DNA of 64,000 nucleotides from Linyphia triangularis (lineage: Eukaryota; Arthropoda; Arachnida; Araneae; Linyphiidae), in assembly GCA_963978545.1 (NCBI GenBank), contig OZ021722.1, positions 7,397,201 to 7,461,200 of the forward strand, given 5' to 3'. The translations under genes and the position numbers were made by a program. The notes under the pieces are model-generated. The model was not told the DNA's origin. It did not search any database and was given only the letters and a program-made list of their open reading frames with translations. Each line of letters opens with the position of its first letter. Position 1 is the stretch's first letter. Positions 1 through 11,482 of this stretch are shown here, piece after piece.

Positions 1-1480
1 TGTTTTTGACGGCTACGTCATTTTCGCCTGCCTGTTAGGGTCCTATGTTTTATCTTGAAATATCAGATTATTTTGCTTTATTTACTCTACTTAACAAAAA
101 TTAATTTGTGGTGAACGCTGAAAGAAAATGCTATGAGTATGGACAGTATTGATGTTTTATAGACGTTATGTCCGAGATTGGTACTGATGTGATGAATGAT
201 TTCGCCGTGTAGGTCAATCGATGCAGAATGATTAGAATTTCAATGTTGTAGCTAAATTTATAAATAATAAAATGATTTAAATTTTGAGGCAATTTAATTA
301 CTTTGAATGTATCTTAAACAGGGTGGCGACAGAACCGGGAATTCAGATAAATGTCAAGGTATTTCGTAAAATTACTCTTTAATCAGGGAATTTTGAAATT
401 TTTGAGTTTCCTTTTTCGCATTCCCCGTGCGGACATCTCTATCCCGGCTCGCGTCACAAGAAGTGGATGCCCGGTGCGTTGAATAATGCAAGTTTCTTTT
501 CATGTGCTTTTTCGTAAAAGTCATACCTGGCTAGTTGGCCGATTTGGGGGTATGAAGTTTCTGACCTTTTTCTACCCTCAGCAGCTGAGCCAAACTGGCC
601 AATCCCCTCTCCTCGGCCCATAACCGCATGTTCATGTCCCCATTTTTTTTAATTTTTTTTTTTACTTTCTGAGATCATTGTAATGCTTGGAACAATTATT
701 TACTCATTATTTCTGTTAGATTTTTGGTTATCTTATAGTTTCGCGACCGCCGGCGCATTATTGTTACAAAAATCCTCTAACTTAAATCTGAGTGCATCCT
801 TTACAGATATAATTGTTTTCTTCTTGTCTTGTGTTTTTTGTCAATAGAATATATTGGAACCCTAAATTCCTTAATTGATTCCATCATATTTTTTCGTTTC
901 TATTAACCCTTTACAGCACTGTGTTATAGATGTGCAACAAATCTGTAGGCTTTCATAAGCAAAATGAAAACTGGCCTTAAGGAAATTCGATTGTCATTGC
1001 CAATATATAGTGTAATTGTTTAAACATGATACTTGTTTTTCTGAAAAAAAATTGTTTGACTTCGGAAGTTTAAAAAAAGTTATCTTGTATTGCCAATTGT
1101 TTTTTACCGTCGCTTTTGCGTGAAGTTTGGCTTTTTTTTTTTGCTTAGGTGCTGTCTGGGAGTAAGGTTAAGTTGCCAACTTCCATCGCAGTATTTAAAT
1201 ATGATAGCACCTCCCCCAAGGCACATGCCTTTTACCGTATGGGATGTAATGTTTTAGACACTATTTTGAATCGAAAGAAGAGTGTTTCTGGATTTTCGTG
1301 TTTTATGTAAATCAACAGTTTTATTCCGATCTTATTAAAAGCTATGAAAAGTGAGGCTACTATTTTCAACGTCTGAGATTACTATTTTCAATATCTGAGA
1401 CTACTATTTTGGCTACTATTTTTAACATCTGAGGCTACTAAAGCAACTATTTTCAAAGCTTACAGTCAGTGGCAGCCCTG
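1..1480. mobile_element. hAT-like element, copy A (left end outside window)
   Basis: The sequence matches copies B (14287-17973) and C (20357-22905) nearly throughout and ends with the terminal repeat GTGGCAGCCCTG at 1469-1480. The first window base corresponds to about 340 bp inside copy B, so the left terminus lies off the window. Compared with B and C it lacks the middle: near 957-965 the sequence jumps from the AAGCAAAA motif directly to AACTGGCC, an internal deletion. No transposase frame is visible, so this is a non-autonomous or decayed copy. Confidence 0.8.
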
Positions 1481-1692
1481 CAATATAAATTTTGACTTGG
1501 AACTAAATTTCTAATGTTCAGTAATAAAGCCAATCTACCAATTTTGACACTTTAGTAGTACTAAAACCATATATGGCAACTTGTTTGAAGTAACATTTTT
1601 GTTTTGGCGCAGACTAATTAAAGGCATTTCTTTTCTTTTTTATGTATTTTTTTTATTATTTACTCACTTATGGTATCCTTTCTTTATTGTAG

Positions 1693-1737
1693 CTTTGATG
1701 AAAGGGAGCTGGACACTCCAATGGAAATTGAAGCCCA
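1693..1737 (+). CDS. Internal exon of an unidentified nuclear-protein gene (exon a)
   Basis: A 45-bp exon lies between a TTTATTGTAG acceptor and a GTAAGT donor. Read as one leftover base plus 14 codons plus two bases, it encodes FDERELDTPMEIEA and ends in phase 2 (CA|G). The next exon (3619-3675) begins with the G that completes this codon as Gln, and the frame stays open through three further exons, which is the main support. The product is acidic here. The upstream part of the gene, including the start codon, is outside the window. I do not recognise the protein; acidity followed by a basic AT-hook-like stretch suggests a chromatin or other nuclear role, which is inference only. Confidence 0.6.
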
Positions 1738-2301
1738 GTAAGTAAAAAAAAATAGATATAATTGTCTTTTTTAAAAGTTTGAGTATTTGACGGACAATTT
1801 TAAAAAAAGTAACCGATTCAGTATTTGAGAAAGTTGAAATATTTTCAACCAGTTTTCCTCAACTTTATGACTACAATGGATGGGAATTGTGTTACTTACT
1901 GTAGTCGTGGTATTGTCTCGGATACTTTCCCTACCTGCAAGAAAAATATCCCGAGTTGTATGTTCATCTATGTCATGAATCAATGTAATTTCTTGTGGTG
2001 AACTTTGCATTCCCTTTAAAAGTCTCTCTCTCTATCTCTATTCTTTTTTTTTTTACTAAAAATTGGTAACTGCTAAAGTACTAAAAATGTGAAGTATCTT
2101 TGATTTTTAAAAAAAATACAACAGCAATTATGAGACTGCTCCACTTTTTATTCCCACTTAATTTTTTGTGTCTAGTAAGTACTTTTTGAAAATTCCTATT
2201 CATGTACATTATTTTGAGTTAAAATTTTTGAGAGGTTAAGGACTTCATTAGAAATGTGTAGGGACGGCCTTTAAATGACGTTGTAATTTAACACACAAAA
2301 C

Positions 2302-3526
2302 CAGTGGCATACTGGCCATAGGGTTGTCCGGTGCAATCACCGGGCCAGTCAGAGTCTGTGAAAAATGGACCGGTCCAAGAGCTTTTTTTTCCTTTCTTTT
2401 TTAGTTCTTAAATATTTTTTCATTGTAAGTGTTGCCTTCTTTTATGTTTATTTTTTTAAACTGAATGAATTAAAATTCCAAAAACTCCCACCTGCTCCTT
2501 ATATAACCATACTAGCTGCATGGTCCCGCGTTGCGTTGGAGAGACCCGTCTTTGTGAATAAGTCCCAGCTTTTGACGCTTCAGGAACTAGACTCGCTGAA
2601 AGGTTCATTGCTACACAAGCACTGGTTTGCTAACCGAAAAAAACCTAGAGGGATGGAACATCGCACAACTTCCAATTACACTTTACACTGACCTCAGATT
2701 TAAATTTGCCATCGATTGGTTCTACTTAAAGATTTCGTTTTTATCCTTTCGTTATTAAAAATAATAGCCAGTTTGGCGATATTTTTTAAATAAATGGCCA
2801 AAAAGAAAAGGGCAAAATTGGCTATAAATATTACATTATCCCATTTTGTAAGTAAAACAGAGAAAAACAGTCGTTGATGGGCGGTGCTCAAGGAAAGAGA
2901 ATTCTGGGTTAAAAACATTCTTATTTCAACTTAAGAATATTCTAAAGGTGGAGATATTTTGAGCACTTTAAGAAAACTTCTGTTTTTCATCAATTGCTGA
3001 AAAATATAATTTTTTCAATGACAGCTACCTTTTACACATGCGCAATTTTGTCGAAAATCTTAAGGACAGATCCCATGCCTCACATGGCCGCCAATAACCC
3101 GTATAAAAAAAGTATCGTAGTCCAATTCTTTCAGGAGTTATGCTGACTACACATATATTATCATTTCAAATTTCATTTTCTAATACACTTATAGTTATAT
3201 AACTGGACATTTTTTATTGTCAATTTAGATTTGTTTTAGTTTTTGCAATAAACTATTAATGGTTTATGGAATCCAAGTTCACTCAAGGGAGCTATGAATA
3301 GTAGCGACAGAGAACAAATGATATAAATAAACTAATTTTTAAAGCAATTCAATTATTAAAACTAATACATAAAAATATATGAATTATTAAAATTACTTAT
3401 TAATCATTCGAATAATTTTATTGTTTACAATAATTATTAAAATTTGTTTAATGATTATGTATTGAAAATTTGGGCCGGCATAAATCTAAAATCACCGGGC
3501 TGATTTTATGTCCCTGTACGCCCCTG
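2302..3526. mobile_element. hAT element F with perfect 8-bp target duplication
   Basis: The left end is CAGTGGCATACTGGCCATA and the right end reads GTACGCCCCTG, an imperfect inverted match. The 8 bases on each side, 2294-2301 and 3527-3534, are identical (CACAAAAC), the 8-bp duplication typical of hAT transposons. It lies in the intron between exons a and b. Inside are a CTAGCTG-headed fragment at 2512 and, at about 2770-3150, a module shared with elements D and E. No transposase was found, so it is non-autonomous. Element G (7284-7957) has the same terminal sequences. Confidence 0.9.
2512..2560 (+). mobile_element. Fragment with CTAGCTG...CCCGC head, nested in element F
   Basis: The head CTAGCTGCATGGTCCCGCG resembles the heads at 45469 and 49070. 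The class is not identified and the right border is not visible. Confidence 0.4.
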
Positions 3527-3618
3527 CACAAAACATTTGATTTGGGTAACTTCATTGTTAATGTATTTGTTAAGAATGAACATGCTGTTTATTCAAGAAT
3601 TTTTTTTCTTCTTTAAAG

Positions 3619-3675
3619 GGAGCAGCAGGAGGTGGAGGATGACGAGCAGCCACAAGAAGCCGCCGAGATTCCACA
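3619..3675 (+). CDS. Internal exon of the same unidentified gene (exon b)
   Basis: A 57-bp exon is bounded by a TTCTTCTTTAAAG acceptor and a GTGAGT donor. Joined to exon a, the first G completes Gln and the exon reads EQQEVEDDEQPQEAAEIP before ending in phase 2 (CA|G). It is strikingly acidic and glutamine-rich, and its GC content is well above the flanking introns, as expected of coding sequence in this AT-rich background. The preceding intron holds hAT element F. The exon is likely a low-complexity acidic linker. The function is unknown. Confidence 0.7.
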
Positions 3676-4074
3676 GTGAGTAAATTATTTCTAAATGTGT
3701 TGGTTGTGCCTGATCGTTAGTTTATCCAAGGTCCCCATGCATATGAAAAATCTTCTGTCCTAGAGTAAATTTTGTCATGAAAAGTCATGATTTTGAGCAA
3801 AAAAATAACCTTTAAGTCATAGAAAAACAGAGATTATCAGTGCTAAACATCTTAAGTGAAATCACTCAACAATGACGTCGTTAATGCCATTACCACTTTT
3901 CATCTGCATCTTTATTTGCGTTTTGACAAAAACAACGGTCACAGTTGAAAAACGCTGTCAATGAAGATGTTTTTGAACTTTAAACTTGTGACATCACACG
4001 AGTAAGTATAGTAAGTGCAAAAAATTCATTGTATAAGAACTGAAATGAACTGATTTGATAAGCTTGTTTAATTT

Positions 4075-4087
4075 CCCCCCCCCCCCC
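4075..4087 (+). repeat. C13 homopolymer
   Basis: One of fifteen C or G runs of 12 or more bases in the window; the intron around it (3676-5435) is otherwise AT-rich with no recognisable gene or repeat. Confidence 0.95.
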
Positions 4088-5435
4088 TCTCACTGTGCAT
4101 TATTGTTTTGCAATTTTTATTCCAAAACATTTGATTATTGATGATATAATTTAATATTTTATTAATGATTTATTTCATTTTAAAATATTTCAAATATTTC
4201 TTTTTTTATTAAAAATTGATTAGCTTCATCATTTTGTGGTACAAAAATTTACTTACTATATTCATTTTAATAAAATTCATATAAATTCAATTTTTTATTT
4301 TTTGTGATTCGATTTCTTGAGTTATGGAAAATTATTTGCTTCCGTCTTGGAAAGTCATAGATTCGTGACATTTTATTTTGACAGGAGCTCTGTTTATCTC
4401 TTCTTTATAGAGACACTTTCAGCTGAAATATTGCTTCAAAGTAGAAGAAGAATGAAGAAAATTTTATCCATTATGAAAACTTTCAAACGGATTCACAATT
4501 GAAGTACAAAAGTTCTAATTTGCATAGAAATTTAAAATCACAGCATGGTTTTATGTTTTTCTTTTTGGTTGCACTGTTTTAGAGTTTTACTTAGAGTGCT
4601 CCGATTAGATGTTTAAGGTAAATAGAACAGATGATCGAAGATTTGGCGACAATTAGGTTGATTGAAATGAAGGATTACATTCCACTGAGAAATTTTGAAT
4701 CATTTTAACATTTTTGCCTCAGAAGAAAGGGTAAAAATGCATGTAGCACATTTGCTGTTAAGACAGCTACAGAAACACAAAAACAAACGCAACATGAATA
4801 AGAAAATGATTAATAGGTCTTTCTTTTGAACTGCTCAGGTGTTTTTTGGTATATATTATTTAAAGTAGACTGAAATTCCTTATTTTATTATTTGTTTTGT
4901 ACTAGCATTTACTTCAGAATTGGCGTAGTTTGTTTTGACCGAACTTTGAGACGATTAAAAATTTGGAATGAAATATTTGTTACTTTATTATAAAGAACAT
5001 TTTTGTGGTATGTTTGCATCCCTGTGCACTCTTATTTTTTTGCTGCTTACAAAGCTGGCACTGAAGCCAAGATATGACATGCATCATTTAATATATCAGA
5101 GTTGCTTTTTTTCTGGTCTTTTTTTAAATTTTTTTTTTATAAATGAAATTTTGAGAATACAAGATTACTATGTTTTGAGAACAATTAATTTCTTTCCAAA
5201 TATTTCAAATGTAATTATTGTAAAGTGTGATAAATTTCCTTGTTATCTTTTAAGTAGGTAAATCGCATGCCTTTTTTGTCAGAATATTTGTATGTAATCC
5301 CTTCTGCAAGCTTTTTTGGGTATCGTCCCTTCGCTTTTTTAACATTAGCATATGATTTCAGTATTTTTTCTTTGCCAATCTCATAACATCCATTCCATAA
5401 TTATATAGCATCCGTTTAACATTTTCGTCCAACAG

Positions 5436-5691
5436 GATCCCGCAAAAGAGGGGAAGGGGACGCCCCATGAAGAGAAAAAGGGGTGGGAGTAAGCCAAGAA
5501 GGGCTACCAACAACACCACTGCCTCTGCCAGCACAGCCACCTCTGCCAGCACAACCACCTCTGCCAGCACAACCACAACCATCACCACTGGACAAGAGCC
5601 ACCCTGTAAAAAACAGTGCAGGGACTTTATCGAAAAGCAATGGTCCGAGCAAGCAAAGTTGAACCTTATCAAGCTTGTACCCCATCCACCA
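5436..5691 (+). CDS. Exon with AT-hook-like basic stretch and Ser/Thr repeats (exon c)
   Basis: A 256-bp exon lies between a TTTTCGTCCAACAG acceptor and a GTAAGA donor. In frame with exons a and b it encodes about 85 residues and ends in phase 0. Order of segments: a basic block with the AT-hook core GRGRP followed by the nuclear-localisation-like MKRKRGG and KPRR; a Ser/Ala/Thr low-complexity tract encoded by an 18-bp tandem repeat near 5518-5585; then a non-repetitive segment starting CKKQCRDFIEKQW and ending KLVPHPP. AT-hooks of this type bind the minor groove of AT-rich DNA, so a chromatin-associated protein is plausible. The family is not recognised. The exon is clearly more GC-rich than its flanks. 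Confidence 0.8.
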
Positions 5692-5745
5692 GTAAGAGTT
5701 TATTTCTATTCTTTACTGTCAGTAGAAGCACTTATTTCATTTTCC

Positions 5746-6534
5746 CAGGGTTCCCACGGTCATTGAAAGTCATTAAAAGTTCTTGATATTTTTTAATTTG
5801 TTTCAAAGTTCTTAAAAGTACTTGAATATGCTTAGAGTACCCTAAAAGTCCTTAATTTTTGCTGATGTTGTCTGCTCGACGGCAATATTTATAAAAATTC
5901 GACTCGTATTTACCTATTCCCTTAAGACCGCCACTTATCAGCGCTGCTCCGGAATCGGTATATTTTTATTTCGCTTACGTCAACTTTTACACCATTTGGT
6001 TTTATAGCAGAAGCATTTTAACGAGTACTGTGCCCGTAAAGAATCTCCAAAATATGAACCTAAATGTGGCCTTGTCGCAACATTGTACTCCTGTAACTTT
6101 TTGAATTAAAATTCATGCAAGGTACTATTAAAAAAAAAGCATGGCAAGTTTTGACCCACTTCCCATTTCGTGGTTGTTATGAATTTCGTTTTTAAGAATC
6201 TAGTAAATATGAGCCTCAATCTGGCCAAACCGCAGTATCATGCTCCTGTAAGTTTTTGAACTAAAATTCATGCAATGTACGCATTTAATGTGCTATGACA
6301 AAGTACTGAGCATATGAAAAATGGATTGCAACATCATCAAAGTCTGTTCATAAAGCAAAATGCAAATTGTGCATGAAATTTTTTGATATTAGCGTTAGTT
6401 TGCGAAGCGGCTGTAAAATCACACGTTAAAGACATGCCTGAAAGCAAATTTTTGAAGGTCCTTAAAAATATGACTTAGGTCCTTAAAAGTCATGGAAAAG
6501 TCATTTTCATTCTGTGATTTCAGGGGGAACCCTG
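5746..6534. mobile_element. hAT MITE with CAGGGTTCCCACGG termini
   Basis: The left end CAGGGTTCCCACGG pairs with a right end GGGGGAACCCTG. Subterminal sequence is rich in repeats of the TTAAAAGTCCTTAA type. Flanks are similar but not identical (six of eight bases), so the 8-bp target duplication is decayed. A shorter relative is at 38949-39306. It has no coding capacity and lies between exons c and d. Confidence 0.8.
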
Positions 6535-6895
6535 CTTTCCCGAAATTTATAGGAGAGTTGATCTAAGTAAAAAAAAACTTAACAAATGAAAACTAACTTC
6601 TAGGTTTTTACAAAAAATAATTTATATTTGGGTGATTGCATTATGCGATTGTGCATTGTGTATATTTGAGCTCAAATCAAGTTTGTATAGTTTTTGACCA
6701 CTAAAGAAATTTTTCTGTAGAAATTCGCTGAAACATTTAAATTTTTCTTTCTGGCTCCAACTAGAAAATTTGTTTGAGTTGGGAAAGGGGGGGGTGGGGA
6801 GGGATTTCAATCAAATTCTGCTTCCTCCTACATTTCTCTGCATGACAAAATGTCTGATGGAAAACTGTCTTTTCCCATAAGTCATGAATTTCTTC

Positions 6896-7267
6896 CAAGT
6901 GGCTGCAGATTCTGGAAATCAGGGAAATGTCAGGGAACTCGTTGAAATTTCTTGAAAATCAGGGAAATTTATCATTCTTTTGAAAGTACATTTTCCCGTT
7001 CGTCCTTATTTTGGCGCCTTTGGCCTGGAGTGGTAATCGTTAGAAGTTTAATGTTACAAAATAATTTAAAATTTTCATTACTGCCAAAATTACTTAAGAA
7101 AAATTGGCATATTATCTGTTTAAATCAGGGTGTCTACACAACTGTAAAAATTTTTAAATTAAAAAAAAAAAAGAAAAAAAAAGTTTGCCCTAAAATCGGA
7201 GGGATTTTTTTAAAATCTATCGGGGAAATACCAGGAAAAAATTTTCCTGAATTTTGTGGCCACCCTG
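6896..7267. mobile_element. hAT-like MITE, GTGGCCAC family
   Basis: The left end is CAAGTGGCTGCAGATTCTGG and the right end TGTGGCCACCCTG, with the recurring motif TCAGGGAAATGTCAGGGAA inside. It aligns along its length with 31709-32097 and, for the left two thirds, with 29168-29525. It is non-coding. Confidence 0.7.
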
Positions 7268-7283
7268 AGTTCCTTAACCTATG

Positions 7284-7957
7284 ACCAGGGACGTAGTGGC
7301 CATTGTATAGTCAGGTACAACAGTCGGTCAGTGTCTGTAAAAAAGGGGCTGATGCGGTAAATTTTTTTTAGATTTTCAATATAAAAGTAGTTGCCTTGCT
7401 TAACGTTTTTTTTTTTTTAAAGTCCACTACATTCAAAATTTGATCGCTCCCACCAAAACTATTAACTATTATTAAACTATTACTTTAGTTTTAGAAATAT
7501 AATTAAAAAATTGCTTAACATTTCACATTACTTCAATTTTTTTGATTATATTGTATTTAGAAAATAGATGCCATACAATTTATATATTTTAATTTGGGAT
7601 GTCATTTTCCAATTAATATACTAGTTATATACCTGAACATTCTTTATTTTGCAATTTAGAATTCATTGTTAATAGTTTTTGCAACAATCAGTGGTTTATG
7701 GAAAGAAAGTTAGTTCAAAGGAGGTGTACATAGTAGAAACAGTATCTTTAATTTTATAAATAAATTATTAAAAGAAATAAATTGTTAATATTAATCACTA
7801 AATCTAATTATTTTATAACTATTTAAGTATTGGAAAATAATTTTTGGCATTTGTATTTTGTTATGAATAATAAATAAAATTTAATTACATTGAAAATTTG
7901 GGCAGGCATAAATCTAAAACCAGACGACCGATTTTATGCCCCAGTACGCCCTTACCT
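7284..7957. mobile_element. hAT element G, relative of element F
   Basis: It is flanked by perfect direct repeats AACCTATG at 7276-7283 and 7958-7965. The left end contains CAGGGACGTAGTGGCC and the right end CCAGTACGCCC, matching the termini of element F (2302-3526). The internal part is AT-rich with no open frame. It is a shorter non-autonomous member of the family. Confidence 0.85.
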
Positions 7958-8299
7958 AACCTATGTTTGTCAAAAATATTTTGATATTTTTGACCAGTGT
8001 TCTTGCTTTACAAAATGCACCAACATGGGACTCAATAGTGTTTGGAAAGCTTCATTTTAGATTGTAGATTCATTTGAAATTATTTTACTTTATTTAATCT
8101 AAAATTTTTTTCATTGGTTTAAATTTAGTGAATAGTATTTTAAGACGGATGGAGAAACATCAGACCGATTTTATGAGATATTTTTTATGCAATTTTGAAA
8201 AGTGGAAACATGCATACTCTAATTTTTTTTTAAATGTCAGTTCATTTAGGCCAAAAATAATACAGAATATTATTTCTAAATACCCTGTGTCTCTTAAAA

Positions 8300-8500
8300 A
8301 AAATTGAATACTTACGCATTATCTCGTCGACCGTTGTCGAGACCAAAAGTTTTCCGAACGGATTCCCCTGCGTTCATCGAAACGGTCGGTCTGGACGAAG
8401 TCTCTGGTGCTGGTCCGAGACAAACCTAACATCCGAGGAGGCCAGGAGGCTCGAACTCTACTTTTTCTCTAACAAAAGATAGCCAACAGTTGACGGGATA
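8300..8500. other. GC-richer island, unidentified
   Basis: A compositional island around 8315-8460 includes imperfect self-complementary runs such as GTCTCGGACC on the minus strand. No open frame extends through it and no splice-site pair is convincing. It could be a MITE remnant. Confidence 0.3.
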
Positions 8501-8624
8501 ATAGAAAAAGTACCAAAATTTGTCTAATAGACAAATGCTCTTTTGGAGGAGCTCATTTTTATTAATGAATACCATTTAATGATTTATTTGTAAGAAAAAA
8601 AATAAAAAATATTCTTTCTTCCAG

Positions 8625-8741
8625 GTAAAAAAAATGCCGTTTGTTTACAAAAGACTGGGCAAAAAGGAGCTGCCGATGGTCCCCATTAACATTGCAGGAC
8701 GAATGCCCACAAGGAGTTCCTGTAAAAAAATTGCGATTTAA
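8625..8741 (+). CDS. Probable terminal coding exon of the AT-hook-like gene (exon d)
   Basis: A TTCTTTCTTCCAG acceptor is followed by 38 codons in phase 0, exactly the phase left by exon c, and a TAA stop at 8739-8741. The encoded tail starts VKKMPFVYKRLGKKE, continues through PMVPINIAGRMPTR and ends CKKIAI; it is basic and non-repetitive. Stop, phase match and a good acceptor together argue for the C-terminus of the protein begun at or before exon a. No AATAAA signal is seen before the SINE at 8757, so the 3' UTR is unresolved. Alternatively the exon could use a weak internal donor (CCT|GTAAAA at about 8720) and continue into the cassette array downstream. Confidence 0.6.
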   Translation, partial: VKKMPFVYKRLGKKELPMVPINIAGRMPTRSSCKKIAI

Positions 8742-8756
8742 TAACTAAAAGTCTAG

Positions 8757-8925
8757 AGATGGCTGTGGGTTTAGCGCTCTGGCTTCGCGTGCCAAAGGCA
8801 CCAGTTAAAATCCCGGGCAAGGCATGGATGTTCGTTGGGTTCGAAATCCACGTTAAGCTGTAGATCTCGGCCCGATTAGCCGTTATTTATTGTTCACACG
8901 TTTAGACACAAGCCAACCAACTTAT
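8757..8925 (+). mobile_element. tRNA-derived SINE
   Basis: An A-box-like GGGTTTAGCGCTCTGG is followed further on by a B-box-like GGTTCGAAATCC. The body (TGGATGTTCGTT, then ATCCACGTTAAGCTGT and GATTAGCCGTTATT) is shared with the SINE at 59398-59520. The tail carries CCAACCAAC. It lies just after the exon d stop codon. Confidence 0.75.
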
Positions 8926-8966
8926 CTGAGAAGATACTGAAAGTATCTCTTAGTCTATCTAAACAG

Positions 8967-9219
8967 CATTAGAAGTTACATCAGAGAATCAAAAACAGGA
9001 GGTGGATGTTTCTGAAGATAAACTCAACTCTAGCAGGAAGAACAGTCAGTGCAGGGAACGGAAGATAATGATGTTCCATAGGTCATTTTACAATTCTGGA
9101 GCACCTGCAGAGGGCACAATGACCGTTATTGGGAAGGAAGTACCCGAAACAGAGGATTCAGAAAAAGGATTTCTGCTTTCAAGTGTGGAAGAAAACTTGC
9201 TGGAAAAAAAGGAACTTAA
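8967..9219 (+). CDS. Cassette exon copy I, the only open copy
   Basis: The frame is open from an acceptor-like CTATCTAAACAG to a GTAAGTTG donor. It encodes about 84 residues rich in Glu, Ser and Lys, including VSEDKLNSSRKNSQ, then KEVPETEDSEKG, and ends LLEKKELK. Four later segments (in 10362-11436, 18283-19604, 24553-29105 and 30598-30900) are homologous but carry stops and frameshifts, which makes this the best preserved member of the family. The acceptor has a weak pyrimidine tract, so the 5' border is uncertain. Whether it splices to exon c or d is not shown: the phases do not decide it. The charge pattern suggests a nuclear phosphoprotein linker, but no family is recognised. A relic that happens to be open is the main alternative. 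Confidence 0.45.
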
Positions 9220-10361
9220 GTAAGTTGTTGGTTTGTTATATTTTATATTAATAGTTCTATTATTAGTTCCACAAGGGTTACATTGGCCCTGAAACTCCTA
9301 ATATTTCTTAAATTTTTTGTTTCTTCCTAGAATTAGTTAAGTGTACTTAAGTTTTTTCGTTAATTTCTAAAAAAATTAATAGGCACCAAAAGCTATTTTT
9401 TGAAACTGTTTTCACTCGCATTTTTAAGTATTAATCTGAAGCTGCAGTACTTTCTTTGCAAGGTTGATGCAATATATGATTCTATACCTCGGAACAACAT
9501 TACTTGACTCTGAATATACTCTGTAAATCGGATCTTTCCGCTAAAAGACACAGTCTTGAACAAATCACAGCTTTCATAACAATATTGATAAACTGCCCAC
9601 AGTTTTGTATTAAACTTAAATATAAGTTGATAATAAAAAGAAAACAAGCTCTTTTAAGTTTAAATTTTAACTAATATTTTAATTTTCTAATGATAGATAC
9701 TATAAAGAGTTTTAGCGAATCTGCCACACATCGTTCCAATCAGAGCGTAGTGAAACACTGGTTCACACATCGTTGTAGCGTATTCAGTGAGCTCAATTAA
9801 GCTTCTCCCAATGTAACAATTGAAGCTGCAAATAACGGGAAAATTCATTCTAGAACACCTAAGAAGTTTTTAAATTCTAGGAGTTGCATTCGCTCTAAAA
9901 TTGTACTTGAATTGTTCTCTAATTCCTTAAAAAAAAAAAATCCCCCGTGGTGTGATTTGGAAAGCATAATATGTCTGTGTTAGGTGCCTATGTCAGCTTT
10001 TTTGGAAACTATTCTTAAACTTCCAACTTAATATTTTCAAAAAGCCACTGCTGCATCTGGAATTCTTTTAAAATTTTAGAAAACGTTTGTTTATAGGTGA
10101 AACAGCATTCAGAGATGTCGTAGACTTTTTAAATTTGTAAAGAAGTTATGAATAGATTTTAATTGTACTATTGTTCAATTTATTCCTTTAAGATTTGTTT
10201 CATATTTATTACCAGTTTCACTCTCCCAGTAATTTCACTTGGAAATTTCTAAACAACTTTTTGCTTAAAAATTTATTATTGATAAGTTTTTAGAAATTTT
10301 TACCTGCTGAGTTATCATAATGTACCTAGTCTTATTTAAGTAATAATTTATTTGTTTTTAG
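9220..10361 (+). other. Intron-like AT-rich stretch, no gene seen
   Basis: After the donor at 9220 there is only AT-rich sequence without terminal repeats or long open frames. A polypyrimidine acceptor TTTGTTTTTAG closes it at 10361. Confidence 0.5.
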
Positions 10362-10678
10362 GTTGGATTGGAATCCTTATGGGCTATGCATTAAAAGTAA
10401 AAAAAAAAAAAAAAAACTGTGTCTTGTCTGATCTGGTTATCTTTTTTCTTAAGTTTTAAAAATGCTCCAAAACCTAAACATTTATTTTGTTTCTACATTT
10501 TTTTTTAAATCTTTGAATTTTTCTTTCGTAACTTAAATCAGAAGGCAATTGGAGTGCTAGCCTCCAATTGTGAGCTCAGTATCAATGCATGGGTACTGGG
10601 CTCTTCTTCTTAAGGAGGGTTTGGAAGAAAAATTTATTGTTTAAAAAAAATGAAATAAAATTATATTCTGTTTTCTTC

Positions 10679-10720
<42 letters not shown>

Positions 10721-11436
10721 ACGCCTTAAAAGCCAGATCAGTTCAAGATGCAGCACACTGATCCTGAATTTCATAAGAGTCAAACGGGTTCAGAAGCCAA
10801 AGCTTAGGCCAAAGTTGGTGTGAAACATGGAGATCTACAAAAATCTCATCTGAAAAAAGAATCAGGCAAGATGACTCGATGAGTAAAGAAGTCTGAAGAT
10901 GCCTGCCCTTTGATTTCTTCTGGGATTGAAGATTCTGGTTTTGAAAATGAAGTAAAGTTCAGAAAAATAAAGAGCAAAACATGTTTGGAGATAAAATGAT
11001 AGCTCTGACGACAAGCAAAGAAGAACATTAGAAGAAAAAAAGTCCCAAAAAGACAGTAGAGGAAAACAAGATCAAAGACACATTAGTTCGAGATCTGAAG
11101 AGAATTTATTCGGATTGCTAAAAAAAGCAGTCCCAAGAAGAAAAAATGACAAAGTAAGAATATAAGGTTATCCAAGACAAAGATACTATGTAAAAGTTCC
11201 CTTCCCCCTCCTCTTCCCCTCAAGAACAAACAATTCTCCACAAGGCCATCTGAGAAGGCACCAAAAGTTGCATCGCTAGAAGCTGCACCAGGAAAACAAA
11301 AGCAGAAGAAGGTGAATATCTCTGAAGAAGGAGAACTTTCAGTTCAGAAAACTGAAGATAGTGATGATAAGGCACCAAGACAAATGATTTGTAGTGGTAA
11401 AGAGCACATAGAAAGATAGCCAGAAAAAGAACTAAG
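10362..11436 (+). pseudogene. Cassette exon copy II, degenerate
   Basis: From a candidate acceptor (TTTGTTTTTAG) to a donor AAG|GTAAGT, the distal half is homologous to copies III-V: a stretch like SEKAPKVASLEAAP at about 11250, then ELSVQKTEDSDDKAP and an end near PEKELR. All three frames contain stops and the frame changes several times, so it is not translatable as one exon. The first part (10362-10720) is not obviously homologous to the other copies and contains an A37 run, so the true exon may begin later, near 10725. Lys, Ser and Glu codons dominate, as in copy I. Confidence 0.5.
10683..10719 (+). repeat. A37 homopolymer
   Basis: An uninterrupted run of 37 A residues directly precedes the recognisable part of cassette copy II. 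It could be a microsatellite or a retroposon tail; no matching retroposon body was seen. Confidence 0.95.
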
Positions 11437-11482
11437 GTAAGTTTTTGACATGGTTTTTGTCTTGACCCTTGAAAACATATTA

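Noticed and set aside
5358..5685. Minus-strand open frames over exon c
   Set aside because: They are shadows of the plus-strand exon; the Val/Ala/Gly repeats merely mirror the Ser/Thr repeat tract.
7126..7267. Separate small hAT element starting CAGGGTGTCTACA
   Set aside because: The same CAGGGTGTCTA motif is internal in the related copies at 31709 and 29168, so it is not a terminus; the whole 6896-7267 is one element.
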